Positions 1 through 8,453 of a stretch of 37,783 nt of DNA are shown piece after piece. Made by a program: the position numbers and the translations under genes. The notes under the pieces are model-generated. The model saw nothing but the letters and a program-made list of their open reading frames with translations, was not told the origin of the DNA and did no database searches. How positions within the stretch are numbered: position 1 is the first letter of the stretch; the number at the start of each line of letters is the position of its first letter. The DNA is from Candidatus Aegiribacteria sp. (GTDB taxonomy: Bacteria; Fermentibacterota; Fermentibacteria; Fermentibacterales; JCC-6): contig JAUWMQ010000011.1 in NCBI GenBank assembly GCA_030613065.1, forward strand, positions 1 to 37,783, given 5' to 3'.

Positions 1-363
1 TGAAATCCATAATGACCGGATATTCTTCACGATTTTCTTCTTTTCCAGCCGTTTCAATCCCACGTGAATTTCCTCTGGGACTTATTTGCATGGACTTTCA
101 AAGCATCGAATATCATTATTCTACACTCGCAATATGCATAGTACTTGTATACAATTTCAGTATACATAGCATCTCTGACAATTTCAAGACTAATTGCAGA
201 TCTGAAATGTTTTAAGTCGGTATAGTAGTTGATATTGAGTACTAAATATACATTTCAGTTTTTCCAGTTGAGATTTCTAACAAACAAATGAGAAAGAAAA
301 TATCAATATCCGTATTATTAGCGTATTTTTCTTTAATGCATTTTTATCTGAATACGTGTAGTA
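1..363. other. AT-rich flank without a convincing gene
   Basis: This left edge is clearly more AT-rich than the rest of the window and holds no gene I can support. One minus-strand frame opens at an ATG at 91 and runs off the left edge with about 30 codons (it begins MQISPRGNSRG). It could be the start of a truncated gene, but it is too short to judge. Upstream of that ATG, two GTATAC palindromes lie close together near 147-165, which could be an operator. The flank borders a transposase relic, so it may be a scarred insertion site. Confidence 0.4.
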
Positions 364-816
364 TTGACAAATTGTTGCACTTGGAACTTGAATCCGGGTC
401 CTTTATTCCGACTGCTGGATTCCCATTACGAAGAGTTCAGGAATCTGTATGACGAACGCTTTTCCAAGCGCTACGGTTACTGGCGTCACGTCACTGATGA
501 AGTTGTAGAGAAGTACCTGCAATGCGGTGATCCCCATTTCGGCTTCGCGAGGATCAGATGCAAAGAATGCGGTGCTGAATACCTGAGAGCCTTCTCATGC
601 AAGTGCAGGGGTTTCATCCCAAGCTCTGCAGATGCGCCTGGGATTCTCTTACAATGCTCCTTCATGAAACACTTGATCGCAGAGAAGCTTGTATGTAACA
701 TGCGTTCATGGAAGCACAGCGGTTTCAGCGTCTACCGTGCTGAACCCATTGAAGTATGCGATGATAATGGTAGAAAGCCCATGAGTGAGAGAAGATCAGA
801 TTTGTCCGAAAAGTAA
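364..816 (+). pseudogene. IS91-family transposase relic, internally deleted
   Basis: The first ~85 residues match the N-terminal zinc-binding region of IS91/IS801-type (Y2) transposases: YDERFSKRYGYWR, then CGDPHFGFARIRCKECG, then AFSCKCRGF. The usual FCPSC continuation is degraded to FIPSS. The reading then jumps to a much later part of the family (HLIAEKLVCNMRSWKHSGFSVY), so roughly 100 or more central residues are missing, including the His-hydrophobic-His metal site. Homology stops around 790, before the catalytic tyrosine region. The frame opens with TTG. The relic ends almost exactly where the converging DUF2085 gene ends. It cannot be an active transposase. Classification rests on remembered family motifs. 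Confidence 0.82.
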
Positions 817-1254
817 GCCCGGCCTTACATTTCGCATTCTTCCCAGGATTATTACGGCAATGCCGAAACCTGCCGCAAGACCGGTAACCGATCTTATCAA
901 GTTGCTGCTCTCGTATACTGAATGGTATTGCAGAAGCCCATCTGCGATAAGCGGCAGCAATAAGGGAAAACCAGACCAGAACGGAATGCGAAACATCGGT
1001 CTGTACATTATCAGGATGGAGGCCGCCAGGCCAAGCCAGAAGGCGGTACATCTTGCGCATAAACCCGATATTCCCCAGGGAAGAGTTATGCATCTTGAAG
1101 CTATTCTATGACAGGATGCGGAGAGTATGGGATCAATGAAGTTCTCGCCGCTGCCCATGACAGGCCGGGCAATTGAAAACAGAAACATCAGACCGGCAGG
1201 GACCCCAAGGAGAATAGCAAGTGCCAGCCTGCCGCGACTCCAGTTGTTTTTCAT
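796..1254 (-). CDS. DUF2085 family membrane protein
   Basis: The product is about 152 residues with roughly four hydrophobic segments. In the middle it has the DUF2085 signature: CHRIASRCI, then a short gap, then GLCARCTAFWLGL. Function is not established for this family; the paired Cys/His motif at the membrane suggests a metal or redox site (inference). I chose the ATG at 1254; a TTG at 1272 in the same frame would add six residues, and neither has a strong ribosome site. It follows the 5'-nucleotidase gene by about 40 bases and is the last gene of the minus-strand array. Its stop lies beside the end of the transposase relic. Confidence 0.75.
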   Translation of the reverse strand: MKNNWSRGRLALAILLGVPAGLMFLFSIARPVMGSGENFIDPILSASCHRIASRCITLPWGISGLCARCTAFWLGLAASILIMYRPMFRIPFWSGFPLLLPLIADGLLQYHSVYESSNLIRSVTGLAAGFGIAVIILGRMRNVRPGLLFGQI

Positions 1255-1294
1255 GCGATCTTTAACCCGCAAATCTCATCAGCCCAGAGGGATC

Positions 1295-2899
1295 TTATCT
1301 GGGTTCTTCTATCCAGATGATCCGTGTGTGGTTATCAGCTTCTATCTCTCCCAGCTCCGTAATGTACTCTGTAAGCGCCTCCATAAGAGTTATGTTCACG
1401 GGAATCACTTCATGTTCCAGCATTATCTCATACCCTACATTACCCTGCGCAAGATATCCAGATGTGACGAATCGGTAAGTTCTCTCAAGGTCCAGCGGTT
1501 CTCCGCCAACCATCATGTTCTCTATCTTTTCGCCGTCGGGCATCAACTGATTCCGATCGGCAGTAACACCGCCTATTTCCATATCACGGCGGCGCCCCTG
1601 CATACCGGTCTCGAGTATCGCCTTGAGCTCGGCTCCGGTAACCTCAAGGATGAAAAGGTCCTCTTCGAAGGGAATCGCCTGGTATACAACCCTTGGAGTT
1701 ATGGGTCCCCTCGGTATGGCAGCCCTGATACCCCCGCGATTCATGAGGGCGACATCTGAATCGGTACTCCATAACATGGCATCAGAAACAAGTCTGCCGA
1801 GGGGATGTTCAGCGTTACCTCTTGATATCTGCTCAACGGCTTCGCCTATTACATTATCCATTCCGGCTTCGGCCACGGATCTGAATCCTTCTATCATCTC
1901 CGCTATCAGAGGATCGGGCCAGAATTCATCGTGCAGAAGGCTGACGTATTCCTCTCCCTCGGGAAGGTCATATCCGATCAGGGTCTTCGTATCGGTATCA
2001 ATTGCCAGCCGGATGCGGCCTATACCGGTTCCGTTGGCGTATCCCTGAACTACAAGTGTATGGTTTACCGGGTTTTCCCAGGGTTCGGCGAATCCAAGAT
2101 GAGTATGCCCTGACAATATAAGATCGATCCCTGGGACAAGGCATGTGAGTTCGGCGTGATTCATGCTGAAATCTTTCGTATACTCCTCGCCTGCGCTCCA
2201 TGCCTCGTAAACTCTTTCAAGGTACCTGTCAGGATCTCCAGGCTGGCCGAGATGTGAAACCAGAATGATGATGTCGGCTCCCTGCTCCTCAACTTCCTCG
2301 ATGTATCTTTCGGTAGACTCCACTTCATTCAGGAAGATATAGTCTTCGAGAAGCGCAGGGGTGACAAGTCCGTAAGTATCGGGTGTTGCAAGGCCTATGA
2401 AAGCGATCTTCACACCATCGTACTCAATTATCTCGAAGGGAATAATGGGATAGGGGATCTCACCGGTAGTGGAATCCACAAAATTCGTGCAGATAACCGG
2501 GAAATCAGCCTGCTCACAAAGCTCCAGGGTATTCGAGGTTCCATCGTCAAAATCATGATTGCCAAGGGTCATCATATCGTAACCCGCAGCGTTCATCCAA
2601 TCCATTACGAATTCTCCGCCTTCGTAATTCCCGGTGGGCGTTCCCTGGTAGATATCTCCCACGTCTATCAGAAGGCAGTACTCACCGTTTTCCCTGCACT
2701 CCTCCCGTACATCATCGGCATATGAGCTGATGTATGCGCCTCCACCGATCATCGGTGGAAAATCGGGATTCATGAAAGTTGCCTCACTTGGCACTATTCC
2801 TCCATGTATATCGTTCGTGTGCAGGATATTCAGATATATGGTGTCCGCGCCTGCCGAGAACGTAAGGGCAAGCAGCAGAAAAGGCAGAAGTTTTTTCAC
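1295..2899 (-). CDS. Secreted 5'-nucleotidase / cyclic phosphodiesterase (UshA/CpdB-like)
   Basis: This predicted periplasmic or secreted metallophosphatase of about 534 residues would release phosphate from nucleotides or 2',3'-cyclic nucleotides. A signal peptide is visible (KKLLPFLLLALTFSAGA). The metallophosphoesterase domain shows HTNDIHG near residues 27-33, VGD near 80-82, GNHD near 113-116 and SGHTHLG near 263-269. The C-terminal 5'-nucleotidase domain carries MNRGGIR and the following substrate-pocket region. The GTG start at 2899 has GGGAGG five bases upstream and places the signal peptide at the N-terminus; the upstream in-frame start at 2923 would overlap the previous gene. The exact substrate cannot be read from sequence. 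It sits 13 bases after a barrel gene, so it is probably co-transcribed. Confidence 0.9.
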   Translation of the reverse strand: MKKLLPFLLLALTFSAGADTIYLNILHTNDIHGGIVPSEATFMNPDFPPMIGGGAYISSYADDVREECRENGEYCLLIDVGDIYQGTPTGNYEGGEFVMDWMNAAGYDMMTLGNHDFDDGTSNTLELCEQADFPVICTNFVDSTTGEIPYPIIPFEIIEYDGVKIAFIGLATPDTYGLVTPALLEDYIFLNEVESTERYIEEVEEQGADIIILVSHLGQPGDPDRYLERVYEAWSAGEEYTKDFSMNHAELTCLVPGIDLILSGHTHLGFAEPWENPVNHTLVVQGYANGTGIGRIRLAIDTDTKTLIGYDLPEGEEYVSLLHDEFWPDPLIAEMIEGFRSVAEAGMDNVIGEAVEQISRGNAEHPLGRLVSDAMLWSTDSDVALMNRGGIRAAIPRGPITPRVVYQAIPFEEDLFILEVTGAELKAILETGMQGRRRDMEIGGVTADRNQLMPDGEKIENMMVGGEPLDLERTYRFVTSGYLAQGNVGYEIMLEHEVIPVNITLMEALTEYITELGEIEADNHTRIIWIEEPR

Positions 2900-2904
2900 A
2901 CTAT

Positions 2905-2910
2905 CCTCCC
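2905..2910 (-). promoter_or_regulatory. Ribosome binding site selecting a GTG start
   Basis: On the minus strand GGGAGG is followed by ATAGT and then GTG AAA AAA. This strong site, between the preceding stop at 2913 and the GTG at 2899, decides the nucleotidase start in favour of GTG. Confidence 0.75.
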
Positions 2911-2912
2911 GC

Positions 2913-4139
2913 CTAAAGGTCAAATACCCGGCTGATGGAGAACATCACCCTTGTATCGGTTTCCTCAACGATGAGGCTGTCTCCTGAAACGAAGGATGGA
3001 AGGCCGCTTATCTCGGTCTGCCTCCATCTGTCAGGAGAAAAACTTGCTCCCAGATCAAGATTCCATTCGCCAATAGAGAAACCCACTCCGGTCGTAAAAC
3101 TCATTCTGTCAAGAGCACTCGCTATGGGCGAACGTCTGTAGCCGAAGCCGAACCTTGCACCAGGCCCTCCTGGCAATGAATTTTCAACACCGGCATTTAC
3201 TCCCCAGGAATTCTTCAAGCCCAGATTGTCACCTTCGAATTCCAGTGAACCATCCGCACTCCAGAAAAATTCTCCAATGAACCTTGATTTCAGGCTGTTT
3301 CCCGGAATGTAAATCGAGCCGAGTCTGAGTGTCATCGGCATATCAAGATCGTAATCCGTTTCGGAAAGCACATTCCATGTTACAGGGTCACCGTCAGTCT
3401 CGGGAGAAATCGAAAGAGGCATGGGATACTCGAGGGCCGCGCTGACAAAGACTCTCCTGTCAGGAGCAAACAGTATGGAACCTCTTGTTACGATACCTGA
3501 AACCGATTCACTGCGATGAGAATATGTGCTGTCAAGCGAGGGGTCAACATGTGTTACTTCCCATGTAACGTCCCGGGAACCAGTAATGTATCCTCCGGCC
3601 AGGCCGAATGAAAAAACATCGGAGGGGATAAAGGATAAAGCAAGGGTAAACTCGTTCAGTATACCCGACACATCCAGTCTTTCCTCTCCGGTCACTACGT
3701 AGGCCGCATCCCTTAATGTACGCTCATAGTTGTACCCGTAGAATGCAGGTACTCGGAATCCGGCAGCAAATGCGAAGGATTCCGGCAGGCCGCCGTAACC
3801 CCTGACAGCCAGAGCAACCCCGCCGGGAAAGAAACCAATGCCTTTGTTGAAGGCAATTTCGGACTCACCTATGGAGCTTTCGAACTGATCGTAAACACGC
3901 CTGGTTCGTTTCTCGACGAAGAAATCCATACCAGCTGAGAACTCAACCTGAAGCCCATGGTCTGCAATACCCAGAAGAGAAGGATTTTCCAGTATCCCGA
4001 GGGCGGAGACCTCCATAAAACCGCTACCGCCCATACCGCAAGATACAGCTGAAGCGGAGCCCACAGGGTTGCCGAGCCACATAACTTCGGGAAGCCCGGC
4101 TGTCATTAACGAAAGTACTACTGCTGCAATAATGCTCAT
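2913..4139 (-). CDS. PorV/FadL-like outer-membrane beta-barrel
   Basis: The product is 408 residues with an N-terminal signal segment. Just after it comes GSASAVSCGMGGSGFMEVSA and then ENPSLLGI, the pattern seen at the mature N-terminus of PorV/PorQ/FadL-type barrels (glycine-rich stretch, then an N-P motif). The rest is alternating hydrophobic beta-strands with aromatic girdles and no other domain I can name. It ends in FDL. The ATG at 4139 is preceded by GGAGG. It starts 12 bases after the stop of the ComEA-barrel gene, so the two are likely co-expressed. It could be a porin, a lipid transporter, or a shuttle for C-terminal-signal proteins; the sequence does not decide. Confidence 0.6.
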   Translation of the reverse strand: MSIIAAVVLSLMTAGLPEVMWLGNPVGSASAVSCGMGGSGFMEVSALGILENPSLLGIADHGLQVEFSAGMDFFVEKRTRRVYDQFESSIGESEIAFNKGIGFFPGGVALAVRGYGGLPESFAFAAGFRVPAFYGYNYERTLRDAAYVVTGEERLDVSGILNEFTLALSFIPSDVFSFGLAGGYITGSRDVTWEVTHVDPSLDSTYSHRSESVSGIVTRGSILFAPDRRVFVSAALEYPMPLSISPETDGDPVTWNVLSETDYDLDMPMTLRLGSIYIPGNSLKSRFIGEFFWSADGSLEFEGDNLGLKNSWGVNAGVENSLPGGPGARFGFGYRRSPIASALDRMSFTTGVGFSIGEWNLDLGASFSPDRWRQTEISGLPSFVSGDSLIVEETDTRVMFSISRVFDL

Positions 4140-4151
4140 TCTTCCTCCACC

Positions 4152-6584
4152 CTACCAGCGGAAATCCAGCTGACAGCGGATGCCATATTCTGTAACGTGA
4201 TCGCAAAAATCCCTGACCGGGCTGCCCGGATCGCCCTCGTAGTAGAAACTGTCGTCGGGGTCGGGTCTGTACAGACCGGTTCGGGGATAAAATGTATCTT
4301 TCCTCAAAACCCTCAGCCTGAACTGAAGATTGTCTGACAAATTGTTCTTAATGGTCACATAGAATTTTGTGCCGTCACCATCCAGAAAATCTATACCCGT
4401 ATCTTCGAATTCCCACTGGCTCATTCCATTGGTGGACCAGAGTGTCGTTCCCCCAAGAACAGAGAGGTTATCGCTGAAGTTGTGTTCCCAGCGTACGGCC
4501 AGGAAACCCCCTGACATCAGCCTGTCGTCACCGTACAGGGGGTTAGGCGTAAGTTCAACCATCCCGTATCGCAGCTGAACATCGAAGTAATCATTGTTCG
4601 AAGGCAGGAAGAAAGTCCTGAATGTGTATTCAGTGGTGCGGGACGTTGTGGGGATTACATCATGCATCTTGGTCTTTTCCTGATATTTGCATTTGAGCCT
4701 GAACCTTATGGGGAAATCCGGCCGGTACTCAACCTCACCCTGGAACCTGTGGTTATTAAAATTCCATGGGATTGATCGCCAGAGGTCAAGGTAGACCTTT
4801 GTAAAGGTGATGCTCCTGCTTAGCTGGAAACGGCTCTCAACGTAAAGCCCCTCTTCAGGCTTCGGAGTTGGCCACTGAGCAAGCTGTGAAGCTAGAGGGT
4901 CGCTTAGATAATAGGGCTTCTCGAATACGGTATCATCGTATCTCAGCTGTTCTGTGAAACCCCGATTGTAAGGGTTGCTGTATCCAAGGTCGTAGTGTCT
5001 CCAGATCCCGAGAAGATAGAAATAATCGTTCTGCCATCTTCCCCTTGCAAGCATGGCTGCAGCATCGTTGTCCTGACGGACGAATTCTCCCTCCAGGCTC
5101 ACGTTATCAAGTATTGTCTGGGCGGAAACACTCAAGAAGGATGATGTTTCCCCTGCGGTCAAAATATCGTACTCCGGGCAGTCCCAGTTCTGTGCGTCTC
5201 CCGGGATATCCATCGACTGCCAGTCAGGTACTATGGAGTCGCTGTAAGTGATATTCATACCTCCCAGCCCCAGCGAGGTGCCCCATGGAAGGAATCCGCC
5301 GAAATCATAAAAGCCGTACCCTCCAAAGGTGCTTTCTTTAACAACATCAGTGTAAGGCAGCGTTCTGACTGTAGACATGACAAGTATGTTCGGCGTCCCA
5401 TCTATGCTTCTGAGTGCGTCCCTTGCAGAGTTGGAATAGAAACCGTATCCAAGAAAAGGACCTGCCCGCATTTCCACCGCCCCACCTGTAAGGGCGAACT
5501 GGCGAGTGGAGGTCAGGTCGGGGTAGAGACCCCACGTACGATACGTTGATCTGTACATGAGTTCATCGGAGTTATCGATCATGAGCCCCTGGCCGAGAGA
5601 TATATTGTAGTTACCCAGTACGACATGGCTCACTACCCCGATATTCTCCATTGAAACAAAGCCCTTGGCTATATCGAACCTGTTGTTCAGATCCCCGAGT
5701 TCAAGATCCGAGAAAAGCCCGAATCCGGAAGTGGAATTCCTGCCCCTTGAGAGCCTGGCGCCCCCGCGGAACCTGTCACCCAACCCCAGACGAACACGGT
5801 GCTCCCAGCCGGTTACATTAACCGCCTGCAGCAGTTCGCTGTTTTCGCTGGCCAGCCTTTCACCCCAGGCGATGCTGTCGGTTTCGGTATACCCTCTTCC
5901 GCCTTCCTCGAGATCGCATATGGCAGAGTGGAGATCACTGAGCATCATACCCAATCCCTCCTCATCGTTATCCCTGCCATCACCGCCATCAATGACCATC
6001 CTGTAGCTTCCGAAGAACTCCATGGAACTCAGATCAAGCTCTCGAATTGATATGTAATCCCTCATGTTCCGGTATCCGTAGTAAGTAAGATCATCGGCAT
6101 CCCGCAGAGAGTAGACGCTTGAAACCGGCCCGAGTGTATTGAGCCTTCTCTCGACCGACGCAGCGTCGATGAGACTCACCCTGTCCAGGCTTCGAAGCTG
6201 CCAGGATGTGGCTGAATTTATGGGAATGGGGCGAAGAAGGTAATTCTCCCACATATCCACTGCTGCATCGCCGGGCCCGTCCTCGGTGGCCAGCCTTTCC
6301 ATGATACTGATAATGTCGGGGGAAATCCTTCCCGCGGGAGGGGGGACTATAACGCAGTTATTTCTGAGGTACTCAAGCTCGTCTGCACCGAAACCCGGTA
6401 TCTCCATGACTTCGTAAATACTGAGGAGACCGCCTGTTTCGTAGATATAGTAATAGAGATCGGATACCTGCTGTGAGTCGAGCCCATCAAGTACCTGCAG
6501 TTCCTGCAGCGTTGCCGTATTCAGATCGAACCCTCCCGGAACGGCAAGTCCTATGCAGGCGGCAAGTATCAGGCTAGAAATCAT
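4152..6584 (-). CDS. Large outer-membrane barrel with two ComEA-type helix-hairpin-helix modules
   Basis: The product is 810 residues with a short signal peptide. Residues ~20-75 match the ComEA helix-hairpin-helix fold, which binds DNA non-specifically in competence proteins: LNTATLQELQVLDGL, then GGLLSIYEVMEIPGFGADEL. A second diverged copy lies at ~121-178 (INSATSWQLRSLDRVS, then GPVSSVYSLRDADDL). From ~190 onward the protein is long alternating beta-strand sequence rich in Tyr/Trp/Arg and ends in FRW, a typical outer-membrane terminus. The start overlaps the end of the upstream barrel gene by 11 bases. DNA capture at the surface is an inference; helix-hairpin-helix units can also mediate protein contacts, and related barrels exist without known function. 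Confidence 0.75.
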   Translation of the reverse strand: MISSLILAACIGLAVPGGFDLNTATLQELQVLDGLDSQQVSDLYYYIYETGGLLSIYEVMEIPGFGADELEYLRNNCVIVPPPAGRISPDIISIMERLATEDGPGDAAVDMWENYLLRPIPINSATSWQLRSLDRVSLIDAASVERRLNTLGPVSSVYSLRDADDLTYYGYRNMRDYISIRELDLSSMEFFGSYRMVIDGGDGRDNDEEGLGMMLSDLHSAICDLEEGGRGYTETDSIAWGERLASENSELLQAVNVTGWEHRVRLGLGDRFRGGARLSRGRNSTSGFGLFSDLELGDLNNRFDIAKGFVSMENIGVVSHVVLGNYNISLGQGLMIDNSDELMYRSTYRTWGLYPDLTSTRQFALTGGAVEMRAGPFLGYGFYSNSARDALRSIDGTPNILVMSTVRTLPYTDVVKESTFGGYGFYDFGGFLPWGTSLGLGGMNITYSDSIVPDWQSMDIPGDAQNWDCPEYDILTAGETSSFLSVSAQTILDNVSLEGEFVRQDNDAAAMLARGRWQNDYFYLLGIWRHYDLGYSNPYNRGFTEQLRYDDTVFEKPYYLSDPLASQLAQWPTPKPEEGLYVESRFQLSRSITFTKVYLDLWRSIPWNFNNHRFQGEVEYRPDFPIRFRLKCKYQEKTKMHDVIPTTSRTTEYTFRTFFLPSNNDYFDVQLRYGMVELTPNPLYGDDRLMSGGFLAVRWEHNFSDNLSVLGGTTLWSTNGMSQWEFEDTGIDFLDGDGTKFYVTIKNNLSDNLQFRLRVLRKDTFYPRTGLYRPDPDDSFYYEGDPGSPVRDFCDHVTEYGIRCQLDFRW

Positions 6585-7398
6585 AAGTCACCCCGAACTG
6601 GTGAGTAAGGTTCAGCTGAGGATGAGTTATAACAGCATACTTGAACCCAATACATCCGATAGAAGAATCCAGACCTCCGGAAATGGAGACAGGATTGCTC
6701 TGGACACCGGCCAGGATTGTAACAGGTCCGAGCGGAAGAGACTGACCTACATGAATTCTCATTCCGTTGAAATCCCGCGAAAAGGTCAGAGCTGAGAGCA
6801 TGCCGGTTGCGGGCTCGTACCGGAGTCCAACGTCAATTCTTCTCCTGAGGTATTCGCTGCTCTCCCCCAGCCTTGCCTGGAATGGATTTCTTACCGACGC
6901 CGCAAGAAGCCATCTATTGTACATCCTTACCTGAAATCCAAAATTAACTGCTATTGCCGTGGTGCTGCCGTATTCCAAAACCCCGTCTGCAATTGATGCC
7001 CTGCAGATCACAGGCTGCACTCCGAATGACATGTCATCCGTAAGCATTCCAGCCAGGGTCATGGCTGCCATCTGTTCGTTGTAGAGGTCTCCACCGAAGT
7101 AGCGGAGATTTACACCGACGTTCCATCTTCCGCTGAGATGAAATGCGCCATCGATTCCACAGGTTCCAAAATCCATATTCGAAAATGGAAGCCTGCCGGA
7201 AACCGTTACGGTTCTATCATAAACTCCCGCTATGGCAGCGGGGTTGAAAAGGGCCATTTCGGCTCCGAAAAGAACAACGCCTGTACCACCCATCGCCTGG
7301 GAAGCCACTCCTATCTCAAGCTCTTCAAAAGCTGCCTGTGACTGCCCTGCCAGAATCAGAAGGGCAAAGAAAAACAGTGCTGGTTTGATACGCATCAT
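6574..7398 (-). CDS. PorV/PorQ-like outer-membrane protein
   Basis: The product is 274 residues with a clear signal peptide ending AGQSQA. The mature N-terminus reads VASQAMGGTGVVLFG and then LFNPAAIAG, the hallmark of the PorV/PorQ/UPF0164 barrel group. The remainder is amphipathic beta-strand ending FGVTYDF with a C-terminal aromatic residue. I chose the ATG at 7398, which has GAGGT just upstream; GTG at 7404 and ATG at 7395 are alternatives. It lies between the OB-fold secreted protein and the ComEA-barrel and overlaps the latter. In type 9 secretion PorV carries proteins with C-terminal signals, and the upstream gene encodes a FlgD-like tail, so a functional link is plausible but unproven. 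Confidence 0.6.
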   Translation of the reverse strand: MMRIKPALFFFALLILAGQSQAAFEELEIGVASQAMGGTGVVLFGAEMALFNPAAIAGVYDRTVTVSGRLPFSNMDFGTCGIDGAFHLSGRWNVGVNLRYFGGDLYNEQMAAMTLAGMLTDDMSFGVQPVICRASIADGVLEYGSTTAIAVNFGFQVRMYNRWLLAASVRNPFQARLGESSEYLRRRIDVGLRYEPATGMLSALTFSRDFNGMRIHVGQSLPLGPVTILAGVQSNPVSISGGLDSSIGCIGFKYAVITHPQLNLTHQFGVTYDF

Positions 7399-7405
7399 TG
7401 CCACC

Positions 7406-8425
7406 TCAATTCAGCGGAGCCGCTACGACAACAGTCTCAGTCGTCGTATACCGCTTGCCTTCGGAATCCACGCCTTCAAGCAGAACTACATAGGGTCCTA
7501 TTGGAAGGATTTCTCCGGAATCACTCTTGCCATTCCACTGCACCACATCACCGGCGGGACGCGAATCGGCAAGGTGCCTGACATCCCTCCCGGATCTATC
7601 AAAAACGGTAACTGTGAACCTCATGTCGGACGGGCCGCCATACTCCATATTCAGTATTTCACCGAGTGAAGGGGCAAAAGGATTATCGGTAAGCAGTGTC
7701 AGGTGAAAGCCGTCCGAAATAGAGGGCTCGTAGATCTGCAAATCGGACTGATACCTGGGGAGCAGCTGATAACCGCTGTCGTATGGCGGTTCGGAATCGT
7801 ACTGACCTCCTATGCCCGTAAGGAACAGACGTGTTCCCGCTGTAATGTTCGAGACGCTTATTCCAGTGGTCTCATTCACGCGAACGGCGACCGCGGTCTG
7901 TCCGTTCCAGACTTGAAAATTGTATCCTCCTCCAGCAGACTCGGGACTGTTGGCAACGGTTACCCACTGTCCCGAAGAACTGTTTCCAAAGACAAGAAGA
8001 AAACCTTCAACGCCTTCAGTGACTCCCCGGTTCAGTCCGAGCTGAAGGGGCTCGGGAACTCCCGGATTATCAATGTAGACAAAATCTGATGATGTGGAGG
8101 GAGAAATTTCAACCAGACCGTTGTACTGCATGATCTCACCGGTTATTCTCCAGCGCTCTCCAGCAGCTATAGCACCGGGACTGGCAGAACTGTAAGCATA
8201 GACGTTGATTCCCGCAGTGGAGTCCTGAACGTAGAAACTCAGGCCTGTTGTAGAGAATAGAGTCCCTTCGCAGGTGGCGATTCCTTCAACAGTCAGTATT
8301 TCACCCAGATGATCGGGTATCCCGTCTCCGTTGAGGTCTTCTCTGGCTTCCTCAATGGTTACTGTCTGAGCTCCGGCCAACCCGATGAATAAGGTTAGAA
8401 TCAGAACCGGGAAGCTTTTTCTCAT
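7406..8425 (-). CDS. Secreted OB-fold protein with FlgD-like C-terminal domain
   Basis: The product is about 339 residues with a signal peptide ending GLAGAQ. A calcium-loop-like DLNGDGIPD follows, then an OB-fold-like region (GEILTVEGIATCEG, then FYVQDSTAGINVY) resembling the nucleic-acid-binding modules attached to extracellular nucleases, and a second possible OB segment around residues 125-235. The last ~85 residues form a FlgD-type immunoglobulin domain (VFDRSGRDVRHL, then GPYVVLLEG), common as a C-terminal sorting or anchoring module in FCB bacteria. I chose the ATG at 8425, preceded by AAAGGGGAG; the frame extends upstream into the previous gene without a signal peptide. No nuclease catalytic motif is visible. 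DNA or polysaccharide binding is an inference. Confidence 0.65.
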   Translation of the reverse strand: MRKSFPVLILTLFIGLAGAQTVTIEEAREDLNGDGIPDHLGEILTVEGIATCEGTLFSTTGLSFYVQDSTAGINVYAYSSASPGAIAAGERWRITGEIMQYNGLVEISPSTSSDFVYIDNPGVPEPLQLGLNRGVTEGVEGFLLVFGNSSSGQWVTVANSPESAGGGYNFQVWNGQTAVAVRVNETTGISVSNITAGTRLFLTGIGGQYDSEPPYDSGYQLLPRYQSDLQIYEPSISDGFHLTLLTDNPFAPSLGEILNMEYGGPSDMRFTVTVFDRSGRDVRHLADSRPAGDVVQWNGKSDSGEILPIGPYVVLLEGVDSEGKRYTTTETVVVAAPLN

Positions 8426-8453
8426 CGTCTCCCCTTTCATAATTGTGTAGTAT

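Noticed and set aside
12-215. Plus-strand open frame of 67 codons at the left edge
   Set aside because: Low-complexity AT-rich translation with no ribosome site, signal or motif.
1127-2048. Plus-strand open frames opposite the nucleotidase gene
   Set aside because: They mirror a well-supported gene on the other strand and show no domain.
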